NCBI GenBank assembly: GCA_033764775.1
Contig: JANRIQ010000027.1
Span: 248,001 to 312,000, forward strand
DNA length: 64,000 bases
Source: JAWXCE01 sp033764775
GTDB taxonomy: Bacteria > Pseudomonadota > Alphaproteobacteria > Rhizobiales > Rhodomicrobiaceae
Direction of reading: 5' to 3'
Both the position numbers and the translations under genes were made by a program. Positions 31,665-40,142 of the stretch are shown piece by piece. The notes under the pieces are model-generated. The model worked only from the letters and a program-made list of their open reading frames with translations, was not told the DNA's origin and did not search any database. Position 1 is the first letter of the stretch. Every line of letters begins with the position of its first letter.

Positions 31665-33479
31665 TTACGGCAGCGAGAAGACCGTCAGCACGCCGCCGAG
31701 AGCGGTGAACTTCTTCAGACCAGCGTAGCCGCCGACCGCGCCGAGACCGTCGTTCGGGTTGGTCAGACCAGCCGCGAGGCCGATGCCAGCCCAGCCGCCG
31801 ATGCCGGAGAGAACCGCAACGTACTGCTTGCCTTTGTGCTCATAGGTCATGACGTTGCCGATGATGCCCGACGGCGTCTTGAACTTGTAGAGCTCTTTGC
31901 CGGTTTTGGCGTCGACGGCTTTCAGGTAGCCTTCCAGAGTGCCGTAGAACACGACATCGCCAGCGGTGGACAGAGCGCCCGACCACACCGAGAACGGCTC
32001 AGGGATCGACCATACGATCTTGCCCTTCGTTGCGTCCCAGGCGATGAAGTTGCCCATGCCGTCATGGCCGCCGTTCGCCTTGCCAGCGGGGTACATCGAG
32101 AGGGTCGCGCCGACATAGGGCTGACCAGCCGTGTAGCTCACTTTGAAGGGTTCGTAGTCCATGCAGACGTGGTTGGTCGGCACGTAGTGCAACTGCGTGC
32201 GCGGCGAGTAAGAGGCCGGCTGTTGATCTTTGGTGCCAAGAGCGGCCGGGCAGATGTTCTTCGTGTTCACGTCCTCGCCGTTTTGCTCGGTCGAGTACTT
32301 AGAGACGACCAGCGGACGGCCGTAGGTCGGCGATTTCGGGTCCATGTCAACTTTCGACACCCAGTTGACGACGGGGTCGAATTTCTCGGCCACGAGCAGT
32401 TCGCCCGTCGCGCGGTCCATGGTGTAGCCAAGGCCGTTGCGGTCGAAGTGGACGAGGATGTTGCGCATCTTGCCGCCAATTTCTTGGTCGGACAGGATCA
32501 TTTCGTTCACGCCGTCGTAGTCCCACTCGTCATGCGGGGTCATCTGATAGACCCACTTGGCCATGCCGGTGTCCACGTCGCGGGCGAAGATGGTCATGGA
32601 CCAGCGGTTGTCGCCAGGACGCTGTTTCGGGTTCCAAGTCGAGGGGTTGCCCGAGCCGTAATACATCAGGTTGAGTTTCGGGTCGTAGGAGTACCAACCC
32701 CAGGTGCAGCCGCCGCCAATTTTCCATTGGTCGCCTTGCCAGGTGTTCAGGCCCGAGTCTTTGCCGACCGGCTTGCCGAGGTGAGTCGTCTTGACGGGGT
32801 CGACGAGGATCTCTTCATCCGGACCCATCGAGTAGCCGCGCCAGATTTTCTTGCCGGTTTTCAGGTCGTACGCGGTGACGTGGCAGCGCACGCCGAACTC
32901 GCCGCCGGAGATGCCGACGATGACCTTGTCTTTAACCGGGAGAACGGTCGCGGTGTTGGTCTCGCCTTTTTTCGGATCGCCGTTGACCACCGACCAGTTG
33001 ACTTTGCCGGTTTTGGCGTCGAGAGCCACAACAGTCGTGTCGGCTTGGTGCAGGATGATTTGGCCGTCAGCATAAGCCACGCCGCGGTTGACCGTGTCGC
33101 AGCACATCACGGGGATGGTGTCCGCGTCTTGTTTCGGCTCGTACTTCCAGATGATCGCGCCGTCGTTGTTCAGGTCCATCGCGTAGACGATGTTCGGGAA
33201 CGGCGTGTGGACGTACATTACGTCGCCGATGACGAGCGGCGAGCCTTCGTGACCGCGCAGAACGCCCGTGGAGAAGGTCCAGGCGACTTTGAGGTCCTTA
33301 ACGTTTTGAGCGTTGATTTGATTCAACGTCGAAAAACGGGTGTTGGCGTAGTCGCCCGTTTGGATCGCCCAGTTCTTGGCGTCCTTCATTTTTGCCATCA
33401 AATCTTCGTTCGCCGACGCGGCGTTCCACGTGAACGCGGCCCCTGCTGCGAAGAGAATAGCATACATTGACTTCTGCAT
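31665..33479 (-). CDS. xoxF: Lanthanide-dependent methanol dehydrogenase XoxF
   Basis: A 604-residue PQQ eight-bladed propeller enzyme that oxidises methanol in the periplasm. It has a signal peptide (ending NAASA near residue 23), the vicinal-disulfide PVMCCDTVNRG that packs on PQQ, Trp-docking propeller repeats, and the TPHDEWDYDGVNE motif. The first Asp of DYD there is catalytic; the second is the extra Asp that marks lanthanide-dependent XoxF (Ala in calcium MxaF). No mxaI is present. The ATG at 33479 is chosen over an in-frame GTG at 33488, because GGGAG sits eight bases before the ATG and touches the GTG. Codon use is strongly biased, as expected for a highly expressed gene. Electrons go to XoxG. 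A very XoxF5-like sequence. Confidence 0.95.
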   Translation of the reverse strand: MQKSMYAILFAAGAAFTWNAASANEDLMAKMKDAKNWAIQTGDYANTRFSTLNQINAQNVKDLKVAWTFSTGVLRGHEGSPLVIGDVMYVHTPFPNIVYAMDLNNDGAIIWKYEPKQDADTIPVMCCDTVNRGVAYADGQIILHQADTTVVALDAKTGKVNWSVVNGDPKKGETNTATVLPVKDKVIVGISGGEFGVRCHVTAYDLKTGKKIWRGYSMGPDEEILVDPVKTTHLGKPVGKDSGLNTWQGDQWKIGGGCTWGWYSYDPKLNLMYYGSGNPSTWNPKQRPGDNRWSMTIFARDVDTGMAKWVYQMTPHDEWDYDGVNEMILSDQEIGGKMRNILVHFDRNGLGYTMDRATGELLVAEKFDPVVNWVSKVDMDPKSPTYGRPLVVSKYSTEQNGEDVNTKNICPAALGTKDQQPASYSPRTQLHYVPTNHVCMDYEPFKVSYTAGQPYVGATLSMYPAGKANGGHDGMGNFIAWDATKGKIVWSIPEPFSVWSGALSTAGDVVFYGTLEGYLKAVDAKTGKELYKFKTPSGIIGNVMTYEHKGKQYVAVLSGIGGWAGIGLAAGLTNPNDGLGAVGGYAGLKKFTALGGVLTVFSLP

Positions 33480-34027
33480 GCGGTTCACTCCCTAAGTTAA
33501 GGTCTTCTTACAGACCACGGCTGCCTAAACGACTAAAGTATGAGCTTAGATCACCGTGGAAAGTGCATTTTTCGGAATGATCTCCGGCAGCGTGTCACAA
33601 CAGGCGAATACAGCTCAATATTACGCTATTACTACGCAATAATTTGCGCAGCGCGTGCGAACTTATTCACCGACGCTTTCGATATGTGGCCACAGTCCCG
33701 ATCCGTAGCCGCGTAGAAGCCGGTTATCGGAGGCCGAGCTTATGATTTTCTTATGAGTCATTCAAGCCGGTTTGCGGGCCGCTCCGGAAGCCATGGCGGA
33801 TTGCGCGGCGCAAAAAACCCGCCAGCCGCCGCCAATCCCCCAGTATAGGCCGGCGCTCTTAAGTGCATGGCCGGCTTTGATTCAACCGATCAAATGCGAT
33901 ACACAAGGCCGGTGTTGCAGCGCGGCCATAGACATAAGTCAAAGCCTCATGCGCGATTTTGCCGCAGCGGATTGCCGGGGGCAAGATGCGAACAAATCCA
34001 CGGATAAAGATCATTGAGAAGGCGCCA
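33480..34027. promoter_or_regulatory. xoxF upstream control region (non-coding, divergent from pentapeptide gene)
   Basis: 548 bases with no convincing gene, lower in GC than the flanks. Visible structure includes the inverted repeat CGCAA-TAAT-TTGCG at 33635-33648, near-repeats of TACGCWAT at 33622-33629 and 33633-33640, and the perfect 10-base palindrome TGTGGCCACA at 33685-33694. These lie 150-215 bases before the xoxF start and are plausible sites for the two-component or lanthanide-switch regulators known to control xoxF in methylotrophs. I could not pick a reliable -35/-10 pair for xoxF. A reading frame at 33772-34017 looks random. Confidence 0.5.
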
Positions 34028-34837
34028 ATGCATTGGAAAATATGTTTCTTCTACGTCAAGAGGGGGGCTTTGGCTGTAGGGGTCGCGGTTTGCGTCGCAA
34101 CCCTCGAGTCGGGCGCAAGCGTCGCGCAATCAGCGGCTGACGCGGTCCTCGCGGAGGCGAAGGCCGGAATACGGGATTTCTCAGGTCGAGACCTGTCCGG
34201 AGCCGATTTCGCCGGAGCCGACCTCAATTCGCTTCTTTTCCGCAAGGCGAAACTGGACGGGGCTGTTTTCACAGGGGCCAACTTGCGCGGCGCGGAGTTT
34301 CAAGGCGCCTCGCTGAAAGGCGCGATCCTCGACCGCGCCAACTTAGACCTGGCGATTTTCCGCGATGCGGATCTTTCAGGGGCCAGCTTGCGGGCTGTGA
34401 GCGCCCATTCGACCGTGTTCGCCTCCGCCGACCTGCGCGGCGCGCAAATGGAGGAGGCCGTCCTCATCTGCAATCTTGACCGGGCGAACCTCTCGGGCGC
34501 GAATTTGCGAGGCGCGCGCATGGGAGCGGACATGAAAAACCAGCCGATGGGCCTTATGCGCGTGTCATTGAAGAAGACCAACCTGCGCGGCGCCGACCTG
34601 TCCGGAGCCGATCTCTCGCGCGCCTTCATGGAGTTCGCCGATCTGACGGACGCCAATCTGCAAGGCGCGGTGCTCGAAAAAGCGGAGTCCGCCGGCGCCA
34701 TATATACGGGGGCCGACCTCACAGGGGCGACGATGACCGACATCGACTTGCAATCCGCCAAGCTCGCCGGCGCGAAGGGGCGCGAAACGGTGAAGGGGTT
34801 CGAAACGGCGAAGAATGCGGACGGCGCGGGATGGTGA
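34028..34837 (+). CDS. Exported pentapeptide-repeat protein of the xox/pqq cluster
   Basis: A 269-residue protein with an N-terminal hydrophobic export segment (GALAVGVAVCVATLESGASVA) followed by about 35 A(D/N)LxX pentapeptide repeats that form a right-handed quadrilateral beta-helix (DLSGADFAGADLNSLLF; ANLRGAEFQGASLKGAILDR; DLSGADLSRAFMEFADLTDA). The run is interrupted once near residues 165-180. The gene overlaps the next one by 7 bases and is divergent from xoxF. A scaffold or interaction role in the periplasm is likely; it resembles pentapeptide proteins next to PQQ dehydrogenase genes rather than the gyrase-protecting Qnr type. Confidence 0.82.
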   Translation: MHWKICFFYVKRGALAVGVAVCVATLESGASVAQSAADAVLAEAKAGIRDFSGRDLSGADFAGADLNSLLFRKAKLDGAVFTGANLRGAEFQGASLKGAILDRANLDLAIFRDADLSGASLRAVSAHSTVFASADLRGAQMEEAVLICNLDRANLSGANLRGARMGADMKNQPMGLMRVSLKKTNLRGADLSGADLSRAFMEFADLTDANLQGAVLEKAESAGAIYTGADLTGATMTDIDLQSAKLAGAKGRETVKGFETAKNADGAGW

Positions 34838-35757
34838 CGCGAATCGTCCTGGCCGTGGCGTTCGCCGCCCTGCTTTGGCCCGCACGCGCCGGCGAACCCG
34901 TCGCGCCGTTGCCCGTGACCGAGGTTGCGAGCGGCGTTTTCGTGTTCCAGGGCGCGCATCAGCTCGTGACGCCGCAAAATCGCGGCGCGATCTCCAACCT
35001 GGGGTTCATCATCGGCGAGACCGGCGTCGCGGTGATCGACACCGGCGGCTCGTCCGTGATCGGCGAGCGGCTAAAGGCGGCGATTGCCGCGCGAACCACC
35101 CTGCCCGTCCGCTACGTCATCAACACCCACATGCACCCGGACCACATCTTCGGGAACATTGCTTTCGCCGGGCCCGGAGTGGATTTCGTCGGTCACGCCA
35201 AGCTTGCCCGAGCCATGACGGCCCGCGCCGACATCTATATCCGTTCCAATGCGCGCTTGCTGGACGCGAGCGAAGGGGCGCTGGCGATCGTCCCGCCGAC
35301 GGTTCCAGTAAGCACGACGGCGACGCTTGACCTCGGCGGCCGAACGCTTACGCTTCAGGCCCACCCCACGGCCCACACCGACAACGATCTGACGGTGATG
35401 GATGAGAAAACCGGAACTCTCTTCGCGGGGGATTTGCTGTTCTCCGGTCACACGCCGGCGCTCGACGGCAGCCTGAAAGGCTGGCTCGCTGTGATGACGC
35501 GGCTCGAACAAACGCCAGCCCAGCGGGTTGTGCCGGGTCATGGCCCGGCCTCCATGCCCTGGCCGGACGCCTTGAAGCCGCAGCGGCGCTATCTGGAGCG
35601 CTTAAAGAGCGACATCGAGGCCGCGCTGAAGGCAGGCGCCCCGCTCGCCGAGGCGGCGAAAACCGCGGGCTTGGGCGAAAAAGACGCATGGGCGCTGTTT
35701 GAGGATTTCAACGCCCGGAACGCCGCCAGCGCTTATGCGGAGCTAGAATGGGACTAG
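34831..35757 (+). CDS. Quinoprotein relay system zinc metallohydrolase (MBL fold)
   Basis: A 308-residue exported metallo-beta-lactamase-fold hydrolase, related to SoxH and found in quinoprotein clusters. A signal peptide (MVTRIVLAVAFAALLWPARA) precedes the zinc motif INTHMHPDHIFGN, then HPTAHTDNDLTV, LFAGDLLFSGHTP (bridging Asp) and VVPGHGPAS (last His). The substrate is unknown; a periplasmic role in PQQ or quinoprotein maturation is proposed for the family. It is translationally overlapped with the pentapeptide gene and precedes pqqA by 394 non-coding bases. Confidence 0.83.
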   Translation: MVTRIVLAVAFAALLWPARAGEPVAPLPVTEVASGVFVFQGAHQLVTPQNRGAISNLGFIIGETGVAVIDTGGSSVIGERLKAAIAARTTLPVRYVINTHMHPDHIFGNIAFAGPGVDFVGHAKLARAMTARADIYIRSNARLLDASEGALAIVPPTVPVSTTATLDLGGRTLTLQAHPTAHTDNDLTVMDEKTGTLFAGDLLFSGHTPALDGSLKGWLAVMTRLEQTPAQRVVPGHGPASMPWPDALKPQRRYLERLKSDIEAALKAGAPLAEAAKTAGLGEKDAWALFEDFNARNAASAYAELEWD

Positions 35758-36151
35758 GCGCAAGTGTGTGTCGAAAGTTCTCGAAAATTTGAAATGTCGC
35801 TAAACCACCCGCCACAATCTGAAGTGTATTTTCACTCCAGCACGATGAATTTTAAGAGTACTCATCATGAGAATGGGGGTTAAATCACTTTATAAGAAAG
35901 CAATAACCTCGTGTTATCGCTGATTTTTGACCATAAGAATTGAACAAGCTTTTCCGATTTCAAAAAATAAGAATACGGAAACAAAAGTTTTTGGTTTATG
36001 AGCGTTTAATAAGAGTCTTAATTCTTACACAGACCGATGATGCGGGGTTGAAGCGTCAGCTTGGAACGCCTATAAAGTAGGCCAGACGACGCACACAAAA
36101 GCGCCGTCGGGAGGCGAAACCTCCTCGTCGTTCAACCCAAGGAGACTATCC
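35758..36151 (+). promoter_or_regulatory. AT-rich pqqA leader region
   Basis: 394 bases without a gene and markedly AT-rich between about 35,770 and 36,030. It holds the small inverted repeat TAAGA-G-TCTTA at 36010-36020 and the pqqA promoter described separately. The ribosome site is AAGGAG at 36139-36144, seven bases before the pqqA ATG. The long A/T-rich stretch upstream of the promoter could be an UP element or the binding site of a bending protein. Confidence 0.55.
36048..36076 (+). promoter_or_regulatory. Sigma70-type promoter for pqqA
   Basis: TTGAAG (36048-36053) and TATAAA (36071-36076) are separated by exactly 17 bases, matching four and five of six consensus bases. Transcription would start near 36083, leaving a leader of about 69 bases before pqqA. 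Confidence 0.7.
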
Positions 36152-36235
36152 ATGAAAACCTGGACCAAACCCGCTGTTTGCGCCGTTGACGCTGGCTTCG
36201 AAGTCACCCGCTACCTGCCGGCCGTCACGAAGTAA
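36152..36235 (+). CDS. pqqA: PqqA precursor peptide of PQQ
   Basis: A 27-residue peptide (MKTWTKPAVCAVDAGFEVTR, then YLPAVTK), the ribosomally made precursor of PQQ. The conserved Glu17 and Tyr21 in FEVTRYLP are the two residues cross-linked by PqqE and excised to build the cofactor. It has its own promoter, an AAGGAG ribosome site and a hairpin after its stop, as expected for a gene made in excess over the enzymes downstream. Confidence 0.95.
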   Translation: MKTWTKPAVCAVDAGFEVTRYLPAVTK

Positions 36236-36241
36236 GGCGCG

Positions 36242-36257
36242 GCGGGGTTTCCCCCGC
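36242..36257 (+). promoter_or_regulatory. Hairpin between pqqA and pqqB
   Basis: GCGGGG-TTTC-CCCCGC is a perfect six-pair G/C stem with a four-base loop, six bases after the pqqA stop and 15 before the pqqB start. It lacks a T-run. It probably stabilises the short pqqA message and limits read-through into pqqB. Confidence 0.6.
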
Positions 36258-36272
36258 TAGCTTTAACCGGCT

Positions 36273-37208
36273 TTGAAACTCAAAGTTCTCGGTTCGGCAG
36301 CCGGGGGTGGCTTTCCGCAGTGGAATTGCAACGCCCGGCTGTCTCGTTTGGTGCGGGAAGGTCAGCCGGGCTTGTCCCCCCGCACGCAATCGAGCTTGGC
36401 CCTCAGCGCTGATGGCGAGCGCTGGGTCATCTGCAACGCCTCGCCGGACATCCGGCAGCAGATCGCGGCCACGCCGGAGTTGCACCCCAGAGCCAACCAA
36501 ACGCTGCGCAACTCGCCGATCAAGGCGGTGGTGCTCACGAATGGCGACGTGGATCATATCGCCGGACTGCTCAGCCTGCGAGAGCGGCACCCTTTCAGCC
36601 TATATGGCACGCACCGCATTTTGCATGTGCTTGATGAGAACAGCGTGTTTCGCGTGTGCGATCCGGAGATCGTGACGCGCACCGAATTCGAAATCGGCGA
36701 GGAGATTGAACTCGCCGGGCCGGAGGGGCCGCTTGGCGTCATCATCGAGCCGTTCGCCGTGCCGGGCAAAGTTCCTCTTTATATGGAGGATTTGAGCAAC
36801 CTCTCTGCCAATTTCGGCGCGAACGAGGGCGACACGATCGCGCTGAAAGTCGCCGCGCGCGGGTCAAACGCCGTCGCTTACTACATCCCCGGCTGCGCCT
36901 ATTTGACGGACGCGTTGAAAGCTCGGGTCGCTGGCGCCGACGCGCTCTTATTCGACGGCACTGTGTATCACGACGATGAGATGATCCGCGAAGGCGTGGG
37001 CACAAAAACCGGCGCGCGCATGGGACACATCGCCATCGCAGGGGAAAATGGTTCTCTCGCCGCTTTTGCGGATGTGGCGGTGAAACGGAAGATTTATATT
37101 CATATCAACACCACCAACCCGATCCTCGAACCCGGCTCGGAGGCCGAGCAGGCGGTGCGCGCAGGCGGGTGGGAAATCGGCTTCGACGGCATGGAGATTG
37201 ATTTATGA
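36273..37208 (+). CDS. pqqB: PqqB, PQQ biosynthesis MBL-fold oxygenase/hydrolase
   Basis: A 311-residue MBL-fold protein that hydroxylates the Glu-Tyr-derived intermediate in PQQ synthesis. It has the PqqB N-terminus (KLKVLGSAAGGGFPQWNC), the metal motif TNGDVDHIAGLLSLRE, and AYYIPGCAYLTD, LLFDGTVYHDDEM and GHIAIAGENGS segments. The open frame begins with TTG at 36273 with no clear Shine-Dalgarno, placed straight after the hairpin; the N-terminus matches the family, so a weak TTG start is the best call and fits low expression relative to PqqA. Its stop overlaps pqqC (ATGA). Confidence 0.92.
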   Translation: MKLKVLGSAAGGGFPQWNCNARLSRLVREGQPGLSPRTQSSLALSADGERWVICNASPDIRQQIAATPELHPRANQTLRNSPIKAVVLTNGDVDHIAGLLSLRERHPFSLYGTHRILHVLDENSVFRVCDPEIVTRTEFEIGEEIELAGPEGPLGVIIEPFAVPGKVPLYMEDLSNLSANFGANEGDTIALKVAARGSNAVAYYIPGCAYLTDALKARVAGADALLFDGTVYHDDEMIREGVGTKTGARMGHIAIAGENGSLAAFADVAVKRKIYIHINTTNPILEPGSEAEQAVRAGGWEIGFDGMEIDL

Positions 37209-37987
37209 CGATTTACGTGGACGCGGTGCACGTGACGGCGGACGACCCGCAAGTGCCGGAGCGGGGCTTCACGCCGGACGAGCTTGAGGCGGCCCTGCGC
37301 CAGGTCGGCGCGGCGCGGTATCACAGCCTGCACCCGTTCCACAAGCTGCTGCACGGCGGGCGCTTACGCAAAGGCCAGGTGCAGGCGTGGGCGCTCAACC
37401 GCTTCTATTATCAGGCGACCATCCCGCGCAAGGACGCCGCGCTCATCTCCAAAATGACCGACAAGGCCATGCGGCGCGAGTGGCATCAGCGTTATCTCGA
37501 CCACGACGGCTATGGCGAGGAGGAAGGCGGCATCGAGCGCTGGCTGCGGCTCACCGATGCGCTTGGCCTTGACCGTGACTATGTGGTCTCGACGCGCGGC
37601 ATCCTTCCCGGCACCCGCTTCGCGGTGGACGGGTACTATCATTTCGTGCGCGATCATTCGGTGCTCGAGGGCGTCGCCTCGTCGCTCACTGAGCTGTTCG
37701 CGGCGGGCATTCACTCCGAGCGCATCGCGGGGATGCTGGCGAATTACTCGTTTATCGACGACACCATGATGGCCTATTTCAAGCGCCGCTTGAGCCAGGC
37801 GCCGCGCGATGTGGATTTCGCGCTGAAGTACGTGAAGGCGAACGCGACCGACGCCGCGTCCCAGCAGGCGGTCATCAACGCGCTGATTATGAAGACCAAC
37901 GTCTTGTGGTCGCAACTCGACCACCTTTACTTCGCCTATGTGGAGCCGGGGCGCGTGCCGCCCGGCGCTTTCCGCCCAGCGGAGTGA
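37205..37987 (+). CDS. pqqC: PqqC, pyrroloquinoline-quinone synthase
   Basis: A 260-residue oxidase that catalyses the final ring closure and eight-electron oxidation to PQQ. Hallmarks are YHSLHPFHKLLHGGRLRKGQ, the NRFYYQATIPRKDA helix, YYHFVRDHSVLEGVASSL and the late YVKANATDAASQQAVINAL. All helices expected for the seven-helix bundle are present and length is normal. It overlaps pqqB and pqqD by four bases each. Confidence 0.95.
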   Translation: MTIYVDAVHVTADDPQVPERGFTPDELEAALRQVGAARYHSLHPFHKLLHGGRLRKGQVQAWALNRFYYQATIPRKDAALISKMTDKAMRREWHQRYLDHDGYGEEEGGIERWLRLTDALGLDRDYVVSTRGILPGTRFAVDGYYHFVRDHSVLEGVASSLTELFAAGIHSERIAGMLANYSFIDDTMMAYFKRRLSQAPRDVDFALKYVKANATDAASQQAVINALIMKTNVLWSQLDHLYFAYVEPGRVPPGAFRPAE

Positions 37988-38292
37988 GCGCGGTGGATGC
38001 GGCGCGAACCCGCGCGATCGTGGACGCCGCGAGCCGGCCGAACATGCCGCGCCACGTGCGATTGCAATTGAACGAGCTGCGCGACCGCTATGTGGTGCTG
38101 GCGCCCGAAAAGGTGATGTGGCCAGACCCGGTGAGCGTGGATGTGCTGAAGCTGTGCGACGGCTCGCGCAGCATCGCGGACATCGCGCAGCAGCTCGCGG
38201 CGGACTACAACGCGCCGCCGGAAGTCATCCAAACCGACGTCATGGAGTTCGTGCAAGAATGGACGGACAAACGGTTATTGGTTCTGTCTTAG
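37984..38292 (+). CDS. pqqD: PqqD, PqqA-binding chaperone
   Basis: A 102-residue winged-helix RiPP-recognition protein that presents PqqA to PqqE. Visible are RPNMPRHVRLQLNELRDRYV, the VLAPEKVMWPDPVSVDVLKL core and the C-terminal VMEFVQEWTDKRLLV helix. The GTG at 37984 overlaps the pqqC stop (GTGA). It overlaps the pqqE start by 34 bases, so PqqD and PqqE are separate proteins whose translation is linked. Confidence 0.92.
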   Translation: MSAVDAARTRAIVDAASRPNMPRHVRLQLNELRDRYVVLAPEKVMWPDPVSVDVLKLCDGSRSIADIAQQLAADYNAPPEVIQTDVMEFVQEWTDKRLLVLS

Positions 38293-39422
38293 ACGCGCCC
38301 CGGCCTGTTCCTGCGCGGCCCGTGCGGCCTGCGCCAGTCGTGGGGCCGCCGCTCGGCATGCTCGCCGAACTCACGCATCGCTGCCCGCTGCAGTGCGGCT
38401 ATTGCTCGAACCCCATCCAGCTTCTCAAGGCGAACAGGGAGGTCGACACGGCCGGCTGGCTGTCGATCCTCGAACAAGCCGCCGACCTCGGCATCCTGCA
38501 AATCCACCTCTCCGGCGGTGAGCCGACCCTGCGGCCCGATCTGGAGCAGTTCGTCGCCTTGCTGGCGCGCAAGGGCGTCTACACCAACCTCATCACGGCG
38601 GGCACCGTGCTGACCCGCGATCGGCTCTTCGCGCTGCGCGATGCGGGGCTGGACCACGTGCAGCTCTCCATCCAGAGCGTGCGCGCCGACCTGTCCGACA
38701 AGATCGGCAACATAAAGGGCGGCTTGGCGAAGAAGCTGACGCTCGCCGGTTGGGTGCAGGAGGCGGGCCTGCCCCTCACCCTCAACGCGCCGGTGCATCG
38801 CCACAACATCATGGACACGGGCGCCGTCATCGACATGGCGCTGGAGCTTGGCGCCGACCGCGTCGAGATCGCGAACGTGCAGTATTACGGCTGGGCGGCG
38901 GTGAACAAGGCGGCGCTGATGCCGGAATGGAGCCAGGTGCTAGAGCAGCAGGCGGTTGTCGAGGCCGCGCGCGAGCGGCTGAAAGGCGTGCTCAACATCG
39001 ACTTCGTGACGCCGGACTACTACGCGAAATACCCCAAGCCCTGCATGGGCGGCTGGGCGCGCGACGTGCTGAACGTTACGCCGGAGGGCAAGGTGCTGCC
39101 GTGCCACGCCGCCGAGAGCCTCACCGACATGCGCTTCGAGAACGCGACCGAAACGCCGCTCGCCGACATCTGGTATAAGTCGGAGAGCTTCAACCGCTAT
39201 CGCGGCTATGACTGGATGACCGATCTGTGCGCCTCGTGCGAGCGCGTCGACAACTGCTTCGGCGGCTGCCGCTGCCAGGCGATGGCGCTCACCGGGAACG
39301 CGGCGAACGCCGACCCGGCGTGCTCCAAGTCGCCGCACCATCATCTGATGGCTGAGATCACCGGCGGGTACGCGGGCTCAGAGCCGCCGCCGTTCGTCTA
39401 CCGCCGCATCGCCGCTCAATAA
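38259..39422 (+). CDS. pqqE: PqqE radical SAM enzyme of PQQ biosynthesis
   Basis: A 387-residue SPASM radical SAM enzyme that cross-links Glu and Tyr of PqqA. It shows the CxxxCxxC cluster site (THRCPLQCGYCSNP), HLSGGEPTLRPDLEQF, SIQSVRADLSD, and the C-terminal auxiliary-cluster cysteines (PCMGGWAR, LPCHAAES, LCASCERVDNCFGGCRC). The ATG at 38259 lies within pqqD; an open frame further upstream overlaps pqqC/D out of phase and is not coding. It ends the pqq operon; no pqqF protease is nearby. Confidence 0.94.
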   Translation: MDGQTVIGSVLDAPRPVPARPVRPAPVVGPPLGMLAELTHRCPLQCGYCSNPIQLLKANREVDTAGWLSILEQAADLGILQIHLSGGEPTLRPDLEQFVALLARKGVYTNLITAGTVLTRDRLFALRDAGLDHVQLSIQSVRADLSDKIGNIKGGLAKKLTLAGWVQEAGLPLTLNAPVHRHNIMDTGAVIDMALELGADRVEIANVQYYGWAAVNKAALMPEWSQVLEQQAVVEAARERLKGVLNIDFVTPDYYAKYPKPCMGGWARDVLNVTPEGKVLPCHAAESLTDMRFENATETPLADIWYKSESFNRYRGYDWMTDLCASCERVDNCFGGCRCQAMALTGNAANADPACSKSPHHHLMAEITGGYAGSEPPPFVYRRIAAQ

Positions 39423-39521
39423 CTGCGCGGTCATGCTCCGCCTCTATGGAGCCATACGGTTTGCGGCGTGGCGGCGGCTGTCCGTTTCGTGTAGCGTTCA
39501 AGAACGCGCACGAGAGAACCA

Positions 39522-40142
39522 ATGGACGATCCTCCCATTTCACGCGGCTTCAAGCCGAGACGGCCGCCGGTTGAAAACAAAGACCGCGTTCCGCCAGGGC
39601 AACACCTGACGACCGATTTTCCGGTGCTCTCCGCCGGGCCGACGCCGAACATCTCCATCCATAACTGGAGCTTCGCCCTTCAGCACGGCGGCTCGCTCAT
39701 CGCCAAGTGGAGCTGGAGCGAGTTCGAGGCGCTGCCGCAAACGACGCTGAAGACCGACATCCACTGCGTCACTACATGGTCGAAGCTGGACACGACCTGG
39801 AGCGGCGTCACCGTGGACGATCTGTTGAAGGCCGCCGGCCTCTCCGCGGCGCCGACCGCGTTCACCATGGCGCACTGTGACGGCGGCTACACGACGAACG
39901 TGCCGGTCGCCGACCTTATCAACGGCAAGGCCATGGTCGCGACACGATATGACAACCTGCCGCTGGCCCCGTCCCACGGCGGCCCGGCGCGCCTTCTCGT
40001 TCCCCATCTCTATTTCTGGAAAAGCGCGAAGTGGGTGCGCCGCCTGCGCTTCATTGAAAAGGACGAGCCGGGCTTTTGGGAGTCCTTCGGCTATCACATT
40101 TACGGCGATCCGTGGCTTGAGCAGCGCTATGACACAGACTGA
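39522..40142 (+). CDS. Cytoplasmic sulfite-oxidase-like molybdopterin enzyme
   Basis: A 206-residue single-domain sulfite oxidase-fold protein. It has a molybdenum-ligand Cys in TDIHCVTTWSKLDTTWSG and cofactor-pocket segments (AHCDGGYTTNVP; APSHGGPARLLVPHLYFWKS; KWVRRLRFIEKDEPGFWE). It lacks a signal peptide and a dimerisation domain, so it is likely a cytoplasmic oxidoreductase of unknown substrate rather than SorA or MsrP. It overlaps the flavin reductase gene that follows, its probable electron partner, and moaB (Mo cofactor) is close by. Confidence 0.83.
   Translation: MDDPPISRGFKPRRPPVENKDRVPPGQHLTTDFPVLSAGPTPNISIHNWSFALQHGGSLIAKWSWSEFEALPQTTLKTDIHCVTTWSKLDTTWSGVTVDDLLKAAGLSAAPTAFTMAHCDGGYTTNVPVADLINGKAMVATRYDNLPLAPSHGGPARLLVPHLYFWKSAKWVRRLRFIEKDEPGFWESFGYHIYGDPWLEQRYDTD

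Noticed and set aside
31644..33470. A 608-codon open frame on the plus strand, antisense to xoxF
   Set aside because: It is the complement of the xoxF frame with strong GC third-position bias, contains no recognisable domain, and xoxF itself is unmistakable.
33772..34017. An 81-codon frame in the xoxF upstream region
   Set aside because: No ribosome site, no codon bias, random-looking composition; treated as non-coding control DNA.
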